Shown here piece after piece: positions 45,657 through 55,755 of a stretch of DNA of 64,000 nt. The stretch is taken from NCBI RefSeq assembly GCF_001877785.1, contig NZ_MINN01000096.1, positions 310,001 through 374,000 of the forward strand, in the 5' to 3' direction. The notes under the pieces are model-generated. The model was given only the letters and a program-made list of their open reading frames with translations, was not told the origin of the DNA and did not search any database. This DNA comes from Rossellomorea aquimaris. Its GTDB lineage: Bacteria; Bacillota; Bacilli; Bacillales; Bacillaceae_B. The translations under genes were made by a program, and so were the position numbers. Numbering within the stretch: position 1 is the stretch's first letter; each line of letters begins with the position of its first letter.

Positions 45657-45670
45657 AGAAAGCGTTTACA
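45657..45670 (-). promoter_or_regulatory. cre-like site upstream of megL
   Basis: AGAAAGCGTTTACA matches TGWAANCGNTNWCA with one mismatch (first base). It lies about 77 nt before the megL start and just upstream of TTTTCA and TAGAAT promoter-like boxes. It could control megL by CcpA. Confidence 0.45.
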
Positions 45671-45681
45671 TTAACGTGTTA

Positions 45682-45718
45682 AAGTATACGCCCGCCAAAA
45701 AAGAGCAGCCGTATACTT
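45682..45718 (-). terminator. Possible terminator after the GAF-GGDEF gene
   Basis: AAGTATACG at 45682 pairs with CGTATACTT at 45710, enclosing a 19-nt loop; on the minus strand the stem starts 4 bp after the stop. The T-run is mostly inside the loop, so it is a weak terminator or another hairpin. Confidence 0.4.
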
Positions 45719-45721
45719 CTA

Positions 45722-47566
45722 TCATGGTTTTATCAGGAGTCGGGCGTCGAGGTCCTCCACAACCTGATTCTTACCATGATTTTTTGCTATATAAAGTGCC
45801 TCATCCGCTTTCTTGACTAACTCTTTTACCGATGACGGACAGCGTTCATCGCCTTTCACCCACGAAGAAAGACCGCATGAAAGCGTCACGGCCGGCTCTG
45901 TTCTGCAGGAGACCGTTTCCACTATGGCTTCAGCAATCGCATATCCTTCATCCCTTTCGACATAGGGGAGATACACAGCCATTTCTTCTCCTCCCCAGCG
46001 GGCGGCAGAACCATTCTCACCCACAACTTCCTTAATAAAGGCGGCTGTCTGGATCAGGACCTCATCTCCGACCCCATGCCCGTAACTATCATTCACCGCT
46101 TTAAAGTCATCGATATCGATCAGAAGGAGCGTGCCTTGTTCATCTTCTTTCATCGCCGATTCCATTTTTCCATCAAGATAATGGCGGGCATACAGTTTCG
46201 TCATATGGTCGGTGATGACCATATGTTCAAGTTCTTCCCTCAGCGTTGCATTCGTTATGGCAAGCGCGGAATGATGGATGAACGATTGCAGAAGTTTGTA
46301 CATATCAAATGAAAACATATAGGGATCCTGGTGAAGGACGACACAGAAACCGATCAGTTCTTCATTTTGTGTCATCGGCACCGCCATCAGCGACAAATAA
46401 CTCGGATCATCAATCCGGTCACTCACATCTCCCAGGAATATCGAGTCTCGTTCCTTGTTGATGCGCTCGTTTACATAGGAAATATATTTTTTACCTTCAC
46501 CCGTGAAAAATAATGGAGAGCTTTGTTCCAGGATAACGGATTCATCCGTTTCATTTAACAAAAATCCGATGGCACTCGGCTGAAAAGAACGCTCTATCTG
46601 TTTCTTCAAAAATAGCAGTGTATCAGACAAACGAAACTCCAAATTAAGCTGATGGGAAGTTTCATTGATAAGCTGCAGGTCACTGATCAAACGTTTCGAC
46701 TGCTCGTACAGCTTGGCATTCTCAAGCGCACTTCCGGCCGTATAGGCAAGTAATTTGATGAATTCGATTTTCTGCTCGTCGAACAGCATATGAGCAGCGG
46801 TGCCGACTTCAAGCACGCCATAAATACCCTGTTTCCCCCTTAACGGAGCATAAAGCATGGAAATTTCCTCATCCAGCTCGATACTTCCGTTTACAAACGC
46901 CTGCATGGCAAAAGGGTTCGCCTTTTCAAACTCAAAAGACCTTATAGGCAAAGACCCGAAATCATAGCGGTCATTGGAAAGGAGCAGGCGGAACTGATCC
47001 TCCGGAAAAACCTCCCCGAGCGTTTCGATGATTTGCACCAACAACGTCTGAACATCCCTGTTAGAATGAAAAAACTCAGTCACTTTGAATAATTCCCGGT
47101 ATCGCCTTTCTTCTTCATATATATTCTGGATATTCCACGAGAGTCTCAGGAACTGATCACTCGCTTTCCAAAATGCTGAAAGCCAGTCCTCCTCGATTGA
47201 CTGCCTGTCCGAATGCTGAATGAGCAGCACGCAAGTCTCTTCGGTATCGATTCTGAATTGAAAGCAGGAATGAAAAAGAGAGTCCCTGCAGCCCTCAATA
47301 AAATAAAGGCCATCCTTGAAAGATGTCCCGATGATATCTTTTCTTAACGTCCCGGGCAAGATTTGCTCTTCTGTGCTTCCTTGCAGGCAATACTCATTAT
47401 TCCTGCAATGGTATAAGAAAGCTTTCTCGATCCCCGGACTCTCCTTCAACAGCCGGAGCCATCTTTGAACCTGGTCTGTTTGCTGAAGATTGATGGACGT
47501 GTCGTCATGAATAAGATCGAATAATTTAGATTTATAAATATGTAAGCGATCAGCTGATTTGGTCAT
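45722..47566 (-). CDS. ytrP: GAF and GGDEF-domain protein (YtrP, putative diguanylate cyclase)
   Basis: The 614-aa protein has N-terminal GAF-like regions (about residues 160 to 280 and 295 to 435) and a C-terminal GGDEF domain (about 440 to 610) with DHMTKLYARHYLDGKM, LIDIDDFKAVNDSYGHGVGD and the active-site loop RWGGEEMAVYL. The signature is GGEEM instead of GGDEF/GGEEF; the catalytic Glu/Asp is kept but the Phe is Met. No RxxD inhibitory site is seen before it. B. subtilis DgcP (YtrP) at the same place is a cyclic-di-GMP synthase. ATG 47566 (MTKSADRLHI) follows GGGTGAG. It is probably a sensor-linked cyclase; activity is not certain. Confidence 0.82.
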   Translation of the reverse strand: MTKSADRLHIYKSKLFDLIHDDTSINLQQTDQVQRWLRLLKESPGIEKAFLYHCRNNEYCLQGSTEEQILPGTLRKDIIGTSFKDGLYFIEGCRDSLFHSCFQFRIDTEETCVLLIQHSDRQSIEEDWLSAFWKASDQFLRLSWNIQNIYEEERRYRELFKVTEFFHSNRDVQTLLVQIIETLGEVFPEDQFRLLLSNDRYDFGSLPIRSFEFEKANPFAMQAFVNGSIELDEEISMLYAPLRGKQGIYGVLEVGTAAHMLFDEQKIEFIKLLAYTAGSALENAKLYEQSKRLISDLQLINETSHQLNLEFRLSDTLLFLKKQIERSFQPSAIGFLLNETDESVILEQSSPLFFTGEGKKYISYVNERINKERDSIFLGDVSDRIDDPSYLSLMAVPMTQNEELIGFCVVLHQDPYMFSFDMYKLLQSFIHHSALAITNATLREELEHMVITDHMTKLYARHYLDGKMESAMKEDEQGTLLLIDIDDFKAVNDSYGHGVGDEVLIQTAAFIKEVVGENGSAARWGGEEMAVYLPYVERDEGYAIAEAIVETVSCRTEPAVTLSCGLSSWVKGDERCPSSVKELVKKADEALYIAKNHGKNQVVEDLDARLLIKP

Positions 47567-47798
47567 TTTCTCACCCGTACCCTGAAGGTTTGTGAATCTA
47601 TGATTTTCCACACATTATTATAGCATACGATTAAACGTATGAATGCAAATATATTCAATATTCAGGTAGATATTCTGCACATAAATAATGGTATCATTTA
47701 GTTAGACGGATGCGGGGAAAGAGAAGTTTTATTTTGAAAAGAAAGGAATAGTTTTTCTTTAGCGCAGGGTGCATTTTGTACGAATCTGAAATACTTGC

Positions 47799-47827
47799 TT
47801 GACTTCTATTATCAGACATCATATAAT
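47799..47827 (+). promoter_or_regulatory. Sigma-A promoter of rpsD
   Basis: TTGACT (47799 to 47804) and TATAAT (47822 to 47827) are 17 bp apart, close to ideal. Transcription would start near 47834, giving a leader of about 185 nt. Confidence 0.85.
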
Positions 47828-47833
47828 ATTCTT

Positions 47834-48018
47834 TGTGTAAAATAATGCAGCTTCAGTGAAGTCCTTTATGCTTGTATTTTGTTCCTCTTATGTTGAGGTG
47901 TATCTTGTAACCCTCTGCTGCTAGGGCGAAGGTACATGAAAACAAAATACACATAATTGTTAATTCACAGGTGTTTTTATTTTACAACAAAATAAAAACA
48001 ATAAAGGAGGAGTCTCTC
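47834..48018 (+). ncRNA. rpsD leader, S4 autoregulatory element
   Basis: The long leader upstream of rpsD contains GTATTTTGTTCCTC and, after about 60 nt, GAAAACAAAATAC, which pair to close a large structure, and inner GGTGTATCTTG with CGAAGGTACATG. In B. subtilis the rpsD leader folds into a structure bound by free S4, which represses its own translation; the leader here has the same place and size. The fold was only judged by eye. The 47,567 to 47,800 stretch before it is otherwise empty. Confidence 0.6.
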
Positions 48019-48621
48019 ATGGCTCGTTATACTGGTCCAAGTTGGAAATTATCTCGTCGTCTTGGAATCTCTCTAAGCGGTACGGGTAAAGAATTAGAAA
48101 AGCGTCCTTACGCTCCAGGTCCTCATGGTCCTAACCAACGCAAAAAAATCTCTGAATATGGTTTACAACTTCAAGAAAAGCAAAAACTTCGTCACATGTA
48201 TGGAGTAACTGAACGTCAATTCCGTAACCTATTTGACCAAGCTGGCAAATTACAAGGTAAACACGGTGAAAACTTCATGGCTTTACTTGAATCACGTCTT
48301 GATAACGTTGTTTATCGTTTAGGTCTTGCGCGTACTCGCCGTCAAGCTCGTCAGCTTGTTAACCACGGTCATGTTACGGTTAATGGATCTCGCGTAGATA
48401 TCCCATCTTTCCGCGTACAACCTGGACAAACAATCTCAGTTCGTGAAAAGTCACGCAACCTTGACATCATCAAAGAAGCTCTTGAAGTGAACAGCTTTGT
48501 TCCTGAATTCTTGACTTTCGATGCTGACAAGCTTGAAGGTACTTTCACTCGCGTTCCTGAGCGTTCTGAATTACCAGCTGAAATTAACGAAGCTCTTATC
48601 GTTGAGTTCTACTCTCGTTAA
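48019..48621 (+). CDS. rpsD: 30S ribosomal protein S4
   Basis: S4 nucleates small-subunit assembly on the 5' domain of 16S rRNA. The 200-aa protein starts [20 protein letters not shown] and has the S4 RNA-binding domain ([20 protein letters not shown], about 92 to 111). Codon use is visibly biased to a few codons such as CGT, CTT and GGT, unlike its neighbours, as expected for a very highly expressed gene. ATG 48019 follows AAAGGAGG; the frame from 47971 is leader. As in B. subtilis it lies alone, convergent with tyrS, away from the S10-spc-alpha cluster. Confidence 0.98.
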   Translation: MARYTGPSWKLSRRLGISLSGTGKELEKRPYAPGPHGPNQRKKISEYGLQLQEKQKLRHMYGVTERQFRNLFDQAGKLQGKHGENFMALLESRLDNVVYRLGLARTRRQARQLVNHGHVTVNGSRVDIPSFRVQPGQTISVREKSRNLDIIKEALEVNSFVPEFLTFDADKLEGTFTRVPERSELPAEINEALIVEFYSR

Positions 48622-48639
48622 TCTTTGTGAAGAAGAAAC

Positions 48640-48668
48640 TCTGTCCTTTATGGGACAGGGTTTTTTTT
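48640..48668 (+). terminator. Terminator after rpsD
   Basis: CTCTGTCC pairs with GGGACAGGG (bulge tolerated), followed by TTTTTTTTG; 18 bp after the stop. Confidence 0.85.
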
Positions 48669-48750
48669 GTTCTTTTGACAAGGGGATTCACTTCCCCAGG
48701 AATTCCGGTTTGGGGTGGCACGCGAGACCCTGGCGGTGATGAAAATTCGA

Positions 48751-48830
48751 CAAGTTGCTCAATTATGAAAAAAGTGGCTTAATTATCTTGAAAGAGGCGC
48801 AATTATTTAGAATTCGGCGCAATAAATATT
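48751..48830 (-). repeat. Array 4: four degenerate 20-bp units, core ATAATTGCGCC (inverted relative to array 2)
   Basis: On the plus strand GCTCAATTAT (48757), GCTTAATTAT (48777), GCGCAATTAT (48797) and GCGCAATAAA (48817) are exactly 20 bp apart. Reverse-complemented the best unit reads ATAATTGCGCC, the core of array 2. The bases between cores are not conserved. It lies in the convergent gap between rpsD and tyrS, which has no gene. Confidence 0.8.
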
Positions 48831-48953
48831 AATAAAGTTATATCCCCCTTATTCCCTCCCATTTCTCCATTGATGACTCTACTTTTTTATCAAAATCAAG
48901 CTTCCTCCACTTCACAATCATCTAAAATCCGCCTGCCAGCAGCCGATTTCATA

Positions 48954-48998
48954 CAAAAAACAGCGCAATCCCCCAAAACAGGGATCACGCTGTCCATT
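48954..48998 (-). terminator. Terminator after tyrS
   Basis: ACAGCG and CCC blocks pair across a 7-nt loop (on the minus strand ACAGCGTGATCCC with GGGGATTGCGCTGT), followed by TTTTTTG. Confidence 0.8.
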
Positions 48999-49011
48999 CA
49001 AATCATTATTT

Positions 49012-50560
<1,549 letters not shown>

Positions 50561-50610
50561 GTCAAATGAATTGAAAATCAATACTGACTATATTAGGTTT
50601 TTACCATAAT

Positions 50611-50635
50611 GCATGATAATAGTCAATAAAGTCAA
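50611..50635 (-). promoter_or_regulatory. Candidate promoter of the tyrS T-box transcript
   Basis: On the minus strand TTGACT (50635 to 50630) is followed after 18 bp by CATTAT (50611 to 50606). Only the -35 box is good. Confidence 0.4.
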
Positions 50636-50731
50636 GATTTTTTTTGTATCTAAATGCCTTTTTGTTTGACTTTTTACGACAGTATTCTCTCGGATATGCT
50701 ATAATAGGAATGTTCTAGGGGGAATGAAAAT

Positions 50732-53674
50732 ATGAGAGAAACATGGAACAAATTACTTGAAAAATTAGATCCTGTCATCAGGTTCTTTAAAAATACCAGG
50801 GTTCAAAAACGAGCACGAATTACATACGGAGTATTTTGGAACCTTTCACTGATCACCATTGTCGTCGTGGTCCTCGGCACGGCTTTCGCAGGAGGCGTGG
50901 GTGCCGGTTATTTCGCATCACTGGTCAAGGAAGAGCCGATCCGCTCTTACGACCAAATGAAAAAGGATATCTACAATTATGAAGAAACCTCTCAGTTGTA
51001 TTTCGCTGACGATGTGTATCTTGGAAAGCTCAGGACGGACCTCGAACGCGAAGAGGTAAAGCTTGAAAATGTCTCGGAGTATTTGAGAAACGCTGTCATC
51101 GCCACTGAAGATGAGTATTTTAAAGAGCATAACGGAGTGGTTCCCAAAGCCATCATGCGTGCAGTGCTGCAGGAATTCACCAATTCTTCCACTCAATCCG
51201 GCGGAAGTACGCTCACACAGCAGCTCATCAAGAATCAAATCCTCACGAATGAAGTCTCCTTTGAAAGAAAAGCAAAGGAAATCCTTCTCGCGCTGCGGCT
51301 TGAAAGATTCTTTGAAAAAGATGAAATACTTGAAGCCTATCTCAACGTTGCCACATTGGGAAGAAACTCATCCGGCCGTAATATCGGCGGTGTCCAATCT
51401 GCCGCCCAGGGAATCTTCGGCGTAGATGCAAAAGATTTAAACCTTCCACAGTCGGCATTCATTGCCGGTTTGCCTCAGGCTCCATTCAGCTACACTCCGT
51501 TCAAGAATAACGGAGAGCTTAAAGAAAACCTTGAGCCAGGCCTAACACGAATGATGACCGTGCTCTACCGTATGCACAGGGAAGGCTATATCACGGACAA
51601 AGAGTATGAAGATGCTGCCGCTTACGACCTCTCAAAGGATTTCATCAAAAGAAAAGCTTCACCAAATGAAAAATATCCTTGGCTGACAGCAGAACTTGAA
51701 AGCAGGGCCATCAATATCATGACGGAGGTCCTCGCAGAGAAAGACGGTATTTCAAAGCAGGATCTTGAGAATAACGATGAATTGAAAGATAAGTATCATA
51801 CACTGGCAGACCGGAATGTCCGCCAGAGCGGTTATGAGATCCATTCAACCATCGATAAAAAAATCTATGATCAAATGCAAAAGACGAAAGATGCTTATAA
51901 TATGTACGGACCATCAAAGACAGTCACAACCACTGACCCTGAAACAAAGAAAGAAGTTACAGTGGAAGAACCTGTCCAGGTCGGTGCCATCATGATAGAA
52001 AATAAGACTGGCAGAATCATAAGTTTCATCGGCGGCCGGGATTTTGAAAAGGAGCAGTTGAACCACGCCACTTCATCCTACCGCTCGAACGGTTCGACTA
52101 TGAAGCCGCTGCTTGCCTATGCGCCAGCCTTGGAATATGGCTATATCTCACCGGGATCTCCGATACCGGATGTAGAACTAAACATCAACGGATGGACCCC
52201 TCAGAACTATTCATTGAACGAGCGCGGATTATATCCTGCCAGACTGGCACTGGCTGAGTCTTTGAACTTGACCGCAGTCAGGACGTATACAAATATTTAT
52301 GACAGAAATCCATTCAACGAATTCCTGATGAAAATGGATTTCTCCAGATTGGGCCGTGTGGATAATAACTTATCCCTTGCACTCGGAGCAACCACCCAGG
52401 GCGTGACCGTTGAGGAAAATATCAATGCGTATGCGACCTTTGCCAACGGAGGTAAATTTGTCGATGCATATATGATCGATAAGATCGTCGATCAGGATGG
52501 CAATGTGGTATTTGAACATAAATCAAAACCTGTGGACGTATACAGCCCTCAGACAGCTTACCTGACACTCGATATGATGAGGGATACGCTTAATCACTAT
52601 GCCGGAACCGGACGCTATGCGAAGACGTTCCTGAATTTCTCTTCCGACTGGGCAGGGAAATCAGGTACATCACAGGACTATAAGGACCACTGGTTTGTCG
52701 CATCCAATCCGAGCATCACCTTTGGTACCTGGTTCGGATATGATACACCGTCTGATTTGAACACGGCTGCTTCACGGGCACAGTACGGCCATTACGGATT
52801 AAGGAACATCCGTCTCTGGTCATATCTCTTGAATGATACGCGGGACCTTGCCCCTGAACTGATCGACCCTCAAGGTTCCTTTAAAGAGCCGGGCGGAATC
52901 GTGCGCCGTTCATTCTGTTCAATCTCGGGATTGCTTCCTTCAGAAGCATGTACGAAAGCCGGGCTGGTCAAGAGTGACCTCTTCAATGCTAAATTCGTAC
53001 CGACCAAAACGGATGACAGCTTGCTCATGAGCCGTTACGTAATGGTCAACGGAAAGAAATATCTGGCACTTCCTAATACACCAGAAGAATTTTCACAGCC
53101 AGGTGTCATCCTAAACCCTGATTTCGTGAAGAACATCTTCGGTAAAGTGCCTGGGGATGCTTCAAAACTCATCCCTGAGGATGATGAGCGATTCAAGAAT
53201 GTGTTGATCGCAGAGAATAAGATCTCTGACGACGGTGCAGCACCGGGTACAGTGAAGGCATCCGTAAATGGAAATAAAATTACATGGACACCTTCCGGGA
53301 GCGGTGATGTCGTCGGCTACCGCGTATATTCTAAATCCGGAAGTAAAGCAGGAAGCGTCAAATCAGGCGGAAGCTACTCCGTTTCAGTTGGAAACGGGCA
53401 ATATTTCGTCAAGGCAGTCGACGTGGCAGGTAAAGAATCTTCCCCTTCCAACACGGTTCAAATAGGGAAGGCCCAAGAAAAACCTGAAAAGCCGAAAGAA
53501 GACCCTAAACCGCCAAGCGGTGACAAACCGACTGATCCAAAGCCTCCAAAACCGGATAAACCAGATGATCCGCCTCCCGCAGATGACGGCGGCGGATCTG
53601 GAGACGGTGGCGGCGATGATGATGGAGGGACGGAACCTCCGGCTGAACCACCAGCCCCGCCTGAAGAAGGCTAA
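50732..53674 (+). CDS. Class A penicillin-binding protein (PBP1A family)
   Basis: A bifunctional peptidoglycan glycosyltransferase and transpeptidase of 980 aa. It has a short cytoplasmic N-terminus, a membrane helix (about 35 to 60), the GT51 domain with the catalytic Glu in ATEDEYFKEHNG (Glu126) and GGSTLTQQLIKNQIL, and the transpeptidase with STMK (Ser455), SLN in AESLNLTAV and KSGT (Lys643). A fibronectin type III domain (about 835 to 920) and an extracellular tail rich in Pro, Lys, Asp and Gly (about 925 to 980) follow. The gene lies between tyrS and acsA, where B. subtilis has no PBP. Start ATG 50732 after GGGGGAA-like sequence. Confidence 0.93.
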   Translation: MRETWNKLLEKLDPVIRFFKNTRVQKRARITYGVFWNLSLITIVVVVLGTAFAGGVGAGYFASLVKEEPIRSYDQMKKDIYNYEETSQLYFADDVYLGKLRTDLEREEVKLENVSEYLRNAVIATEDEYFKEHNGVVPKAIMRAVLQEFTNSSTQSGGSTLTQQLIKNQILTNEVSFERKAKEILLALRLERFFEKDEILEAYLNVATLGRNSSGRNIGGVQSAAQGIFGVDAKDLNLPQSAFIAGLPQAPFSYTPFKNNGELKENLEPGLTRMMTVLYRMHREGYITDKEYEDAAAYDLSKDFIKRKASPNEKYPWLTAELESRAINIMTEVLAEKDGISKQDLENNDELKDKYHTLADRNVRQSGYEIHSTIDKKIYDQMQKTKDAYNMYGPSKTVTTTDPETKKEVTVEEPVQVGAIMIENKTGRIISFIGGRDFEKEQLNHATSSYRSNGSTMKPLLAYAPALEYGYISPGSPIPDVELNINGWTPQNYSLNERGLYPARLALAESLNLTAVRTYTNIYDRNPFNEFLMKMDFSRLGRVDNNLSLALGATTQGVTVEENINAYATFANGGKFVDAYMIDKIVDQDGNVVFEHKSKPVDVYSPQTAYLTLDMMRDTLNHYAGTGRYAKTFLNFSSDWAGKSGTSQDYKDHWFVASNPSITFGTWFGYDTPSDLNTAASRAQYGHYGLRNIRLWSYLLNDTRDLAPELIDPQGSFKEPGGIVRRSFCSISGLLPSEACTKAGLVKSDLFNAKFVPTKTDDSLLMSRYVMVNGKKYLALPNTPEEFSQPGVILNPDFVKNIFGKVPGDASKLIPEDDERFKNVLIAENKISDDGAAPGTVKASVNGNKITWTPSGSGDVVGYRVYSKSGSKAGSVKSGGSYSVSVGNGQYFVKAVDVAGKESSPSNTVQIGKAQEKPEKPKEDPKPPSGDKPTDPKPPKPDKPDDPPPADDGGGSGDGGGDDDGGTEPPAEPPAPPEEG

Positions 53675-53685
53675 AATGAAAAAGG

Positions 53686-53719
53686 AAAAACGAGCACAGA
53701 AATTGTGCTCGTTTTTTTA
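53686..53719 (+). terminator. Terminator after the PBP gene
   Basis: AAAACGAGCACA pairs with TGTGCTCGTTTT around a 5-nt loop, followed by T-run. Confidence 0.85.
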
Positions 53720-53726
53720 TACGCAT

Positions 53727-53760
53727 AAAACCCCCGCCTTGAAACAAGGCGGGGGTTTTA
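53727..53760. terminator. Terminator after acsA (bidirectional)
   Basis: AAAACCCCCGCCTTG pairs with CAAGGCGGGGGTTTT around a 4-nt loop. Adjacent to the PBP terminator, 11 bp after the acsA stop. Confidence 0.9.
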
Positions 53761-53770
53761 TATAAATCTA

Positions 53771-55489
53771 TCAGTCTTCCATCGTGCTCAAATCACCGGT
53801 AGGCAGATCAAGCTCCCATGCTTTCAAGACACGGCGCATGATCTTCCCGCTCCTTGTTTTTGGAAGTTTTTCACGGAATTCGATTTCACGCGGTGCTGCA
53901 TGTGCGGCCAATCCTTTTTTAACAAACTGGCGTATTTCTTCTTTCAGCTCGTCAGTCACTTCATAACCGTCACGAAGCGCGATGAAAGCTTTGATGATTT
54001 CTCCGCGTACAGGGTCCGGCTTGCCGATGACGCCTGCTTCTGCAACGGCAGGATGCTCCACAAGCTTGCTTTCCACTTCGAACGGGCCGACACGTTCACC
54101 AGATGTCATGATGACATCATCAACGCGTCCCTGGAACCAGAAATAGCCCTCTTCGTCCATATAAGCAGAGTCCCCTGATACATACCAGTCACCCGGCATG
54201 AAGTAAGACTCATACTTTTGAGGGTTGTTCCAGATCTGGCTCATCATGGACGGCCAGCCTTTTTCAATGGCCAGGTTCCCCATCCTGTTCGGAGGAAGCT
54301 CATTCCCCTGGTCATCGACGATCGCAGCCTTCACTCCAGGGAATGGTTTACCCATTGATCCAGGCTTGATTTCCAGGCAAGGATAATTACAGATCAACTG
54401 ACCTCCGGTTTCTGTCATCCACCAAGTATCGTGGATGCGCAGGTTGAAGACCTTCATTCCCCAGCGCACCACTTCAGGGTTAAGGGGCTCTCCGACGCTC
54501 AGGATGTGACGGAGGGAACTCAAATCGAATTGTTTCACGACTTCGTCGCCTGCTCCCATCAGCATTCTGAAAGCGGTCGGCGCGCTGTACCATACAGTCA
54601 CACCAAAATCTTCAATCATCTTATACCAATTTTCAGGCTTGAAACGCCCTCCGACGATCACATTCGACGCGCCCGTCAGCCACGGTCCGAAGATACCGTA
54701 TGAGGTACCTGTCACCCAGCCAGGATCAGCTGTGCACCAGTACACATCTTCTTCCTGCAGGTCAAGGACCCATTTGGACGTCTGGTAGTGCTGGAGCATC
54801 GCGTTATGAACATGCAGCACTCCCTTCGGCTTCCCGGTAGAACCTGACGTATAATGAAGGATCAAGCCGTCGTTCCGGTCAACCCATTCGATTTCCAGCT
54901 TGTCACTTGCTTCATTGAATTTCGCATTGAAATCAATGTGGACATCATCTTCCTTCACGTCTTCCCCGATCAGGAACACATGCTTTAGATGAGGCAGTTC
55001 ACTTACAGGAACACGTTCGAGAAGCTCGGGAGTCGTAATCAGAACCTTTGCTTCGCTGTCCTCCAGGCGGTCCCGTACAGCACCTTCCATAAATGCTTCA
55101 AATAACGGCCCTACGATGGCACCCAGTTTAACCGCTCCGAGTACGGAGAAGTACAATTCAGGTGAGCGCGGCATAAAAATGAACACACGGTCGCCTTTTT
55201 CCACATCACCGTATTGTTTCAGCACATTCCCTGCTTTATTGGATAATTTCTTCATATCTGTGAACGTATATTTTTCATCACGTTCAGGATCCCGATAATA
55301 AAGGGCAACTTTATTCTTTCTGAACGATTCAGCATGACGGTCAATCGCTTCATACGCCAGATTCACCCGTCCTGTCTCATACCATGAAAATTCTTTTTCT
55401 ACTTCTTTCCAATCAAAAGAACTGTAAGTATCTTCATAGCTTTGCAGATTATAATTCCCCTTCGTGACTGGTAACGCTTCCACTTTCAT
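53771..55489 (-). CDS. acsA: Acetyl-CoA synthetase
   Basis: Activates acetate to acetyl-CoA via acetyl-AMP, so it scavenges acetate after overflow. The 572-aa ANL enzyme has LHYTSGSTGKPKGVLHVH (P-loop), DTWWMTETGG, the hinge region DWYVSGDSAYMDEEGYFWF and the C-terminal catalytic Lys in LPKTRSGKIMRR, which falls at Lys549, the exact residue acetylated by AcuA in B. subtilis AcsA (also 572 aa). It is divergent from acuABC, whose products acetylate (AcuA) and deacetylate (AcuC) it. A strong sigma-A promoter is visible, followed by a palindrome of possible operator type. Confidence 0.96.
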   Translation of the reverse strand: MKVEALPVTKGNYNLQSYEDTYSSFDWKEVEKEFSWYETGRVNLAYEAIDRHAESFRKNKVALYYRDPERDEKYTFTDMKKLSNKAGNVLKQYGDVEKGDRVFIFMPRSPELYFSVLGAVKLGAIVGPLFEAFMEGAVRDRLEDSEAKVLITTPELLERVPVSELPHLKHVFLIGEDVKEDDVHIDFNAKFNEASDKLEIEWVDRNDGLILHYTSGSTGKPKGVLHVHNAMLQHYQTSKWVLDLQEEDVYWCTADPGWVTGTSYGIFGPWLTGASNVIVGGRFKPENWYKMIEDFGVTVWYSAPTAFRMLMGAGDEVVKQFDLSSLRHILSVGEPLNPEVVRWGMKVFNLRIHDTWWMTETGGQLICNYPCLEIKPGSMGKPFPGVKAAIVDDQGNELPPNRMGNLAIEKGWPSMMSQIWNNPQKYESYFMPGDWYVSGDSAYMDEEGYFWFQGRVDDVIMTSGERVGPFEVESKLVEHPAVAEAGVIGKPDPVRGEIIKAFIALRDGYEVTDELKEEIRQFVKKGLAAHAAPREIEFREKLPKTRSGKIMRRVLKAWELDLPTGDLSTMED

Positions 55490-55506
55490 ATTCCGAATCC
55501 CCCTTA

Positions 55507-55520
55507 TGTAAGAATTTACA
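55507..55520. promoter_or_regulatory. Palindrome in the acsA leader, possible operator
   Basis: TGTAAGAATTTACA is a 5-4-5 inverted repeat directly downstream of the acsA -10, so it would cover the transcription start. It fits the CcpA cre outline except for the central CG. It may be a degenerate cre or the site of another regulator. Confidence 0.4.
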
Positions 55521-55525
55521 TTCTT

Positions 55526-55554
55526 ATTATAGTATATAAATTATTTTTTCTCAA
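55526..55554 (-). promoter_or_regulatory. Sigma-A promoter of acsA
   Basis: On the minus strand TTGAGA (55554 to 55549) and TATAAT (55531 to 55526) are 17 bp apart. The leader to the ATG at 55489 is about 30 nt. Confidence 0.75.
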
Positions 55555-55686
55555 TTTTTTAAAAAGTCAGTTGGATCGAACATCCTCTATCAATACAGGA
55601 TTTCTACCATCTAAACCATTGATTTATAGGTATTTTACAATAATGTTCCCCTCTTCAAAAATACTTTCAAACGTCTGAAAATTTTG

Positions 55687-55700
55687 TGAAAGCGCTCTAC
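55687..55700 (+). promoter_or_regulatory. cre-like site at the acuA promoter
   Basis: TGAAAGCGCTCTAC, within the longer CATAAT-flanked promoter of acuABC, matches the cre consensus at 12 of 14 positions and keeps the central CG. It overlaps the -35 region of the promoter whose -10 is TATAAT at 55717. In B. subtilis acuABC is repressed by CcpA. Confidence 0.55.
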
Positions 55701-55716
55701 TTTTTTCTATTTCATG

Positions 55717-55722
55717 TATAAT
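55717..55722 (+). promoter_or_regulatory. -10 box of the acuABC promoter
   Basis: TATAAT, 34 bp before the acuA start; the -35 region is poor and overlaps the cre-like site. Confidence 0.55.
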
Positions 55723-55755
55723 AGATTGAGAGGAATATCTTTAGGTGGTGTCCAA

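Noticed and set aside
53505..53747. Open frames over the Pro/Asp-rich tail of the PBP gene
   Set aside because: Shadow frames caused by codon-repetitive sequence, without start signals.
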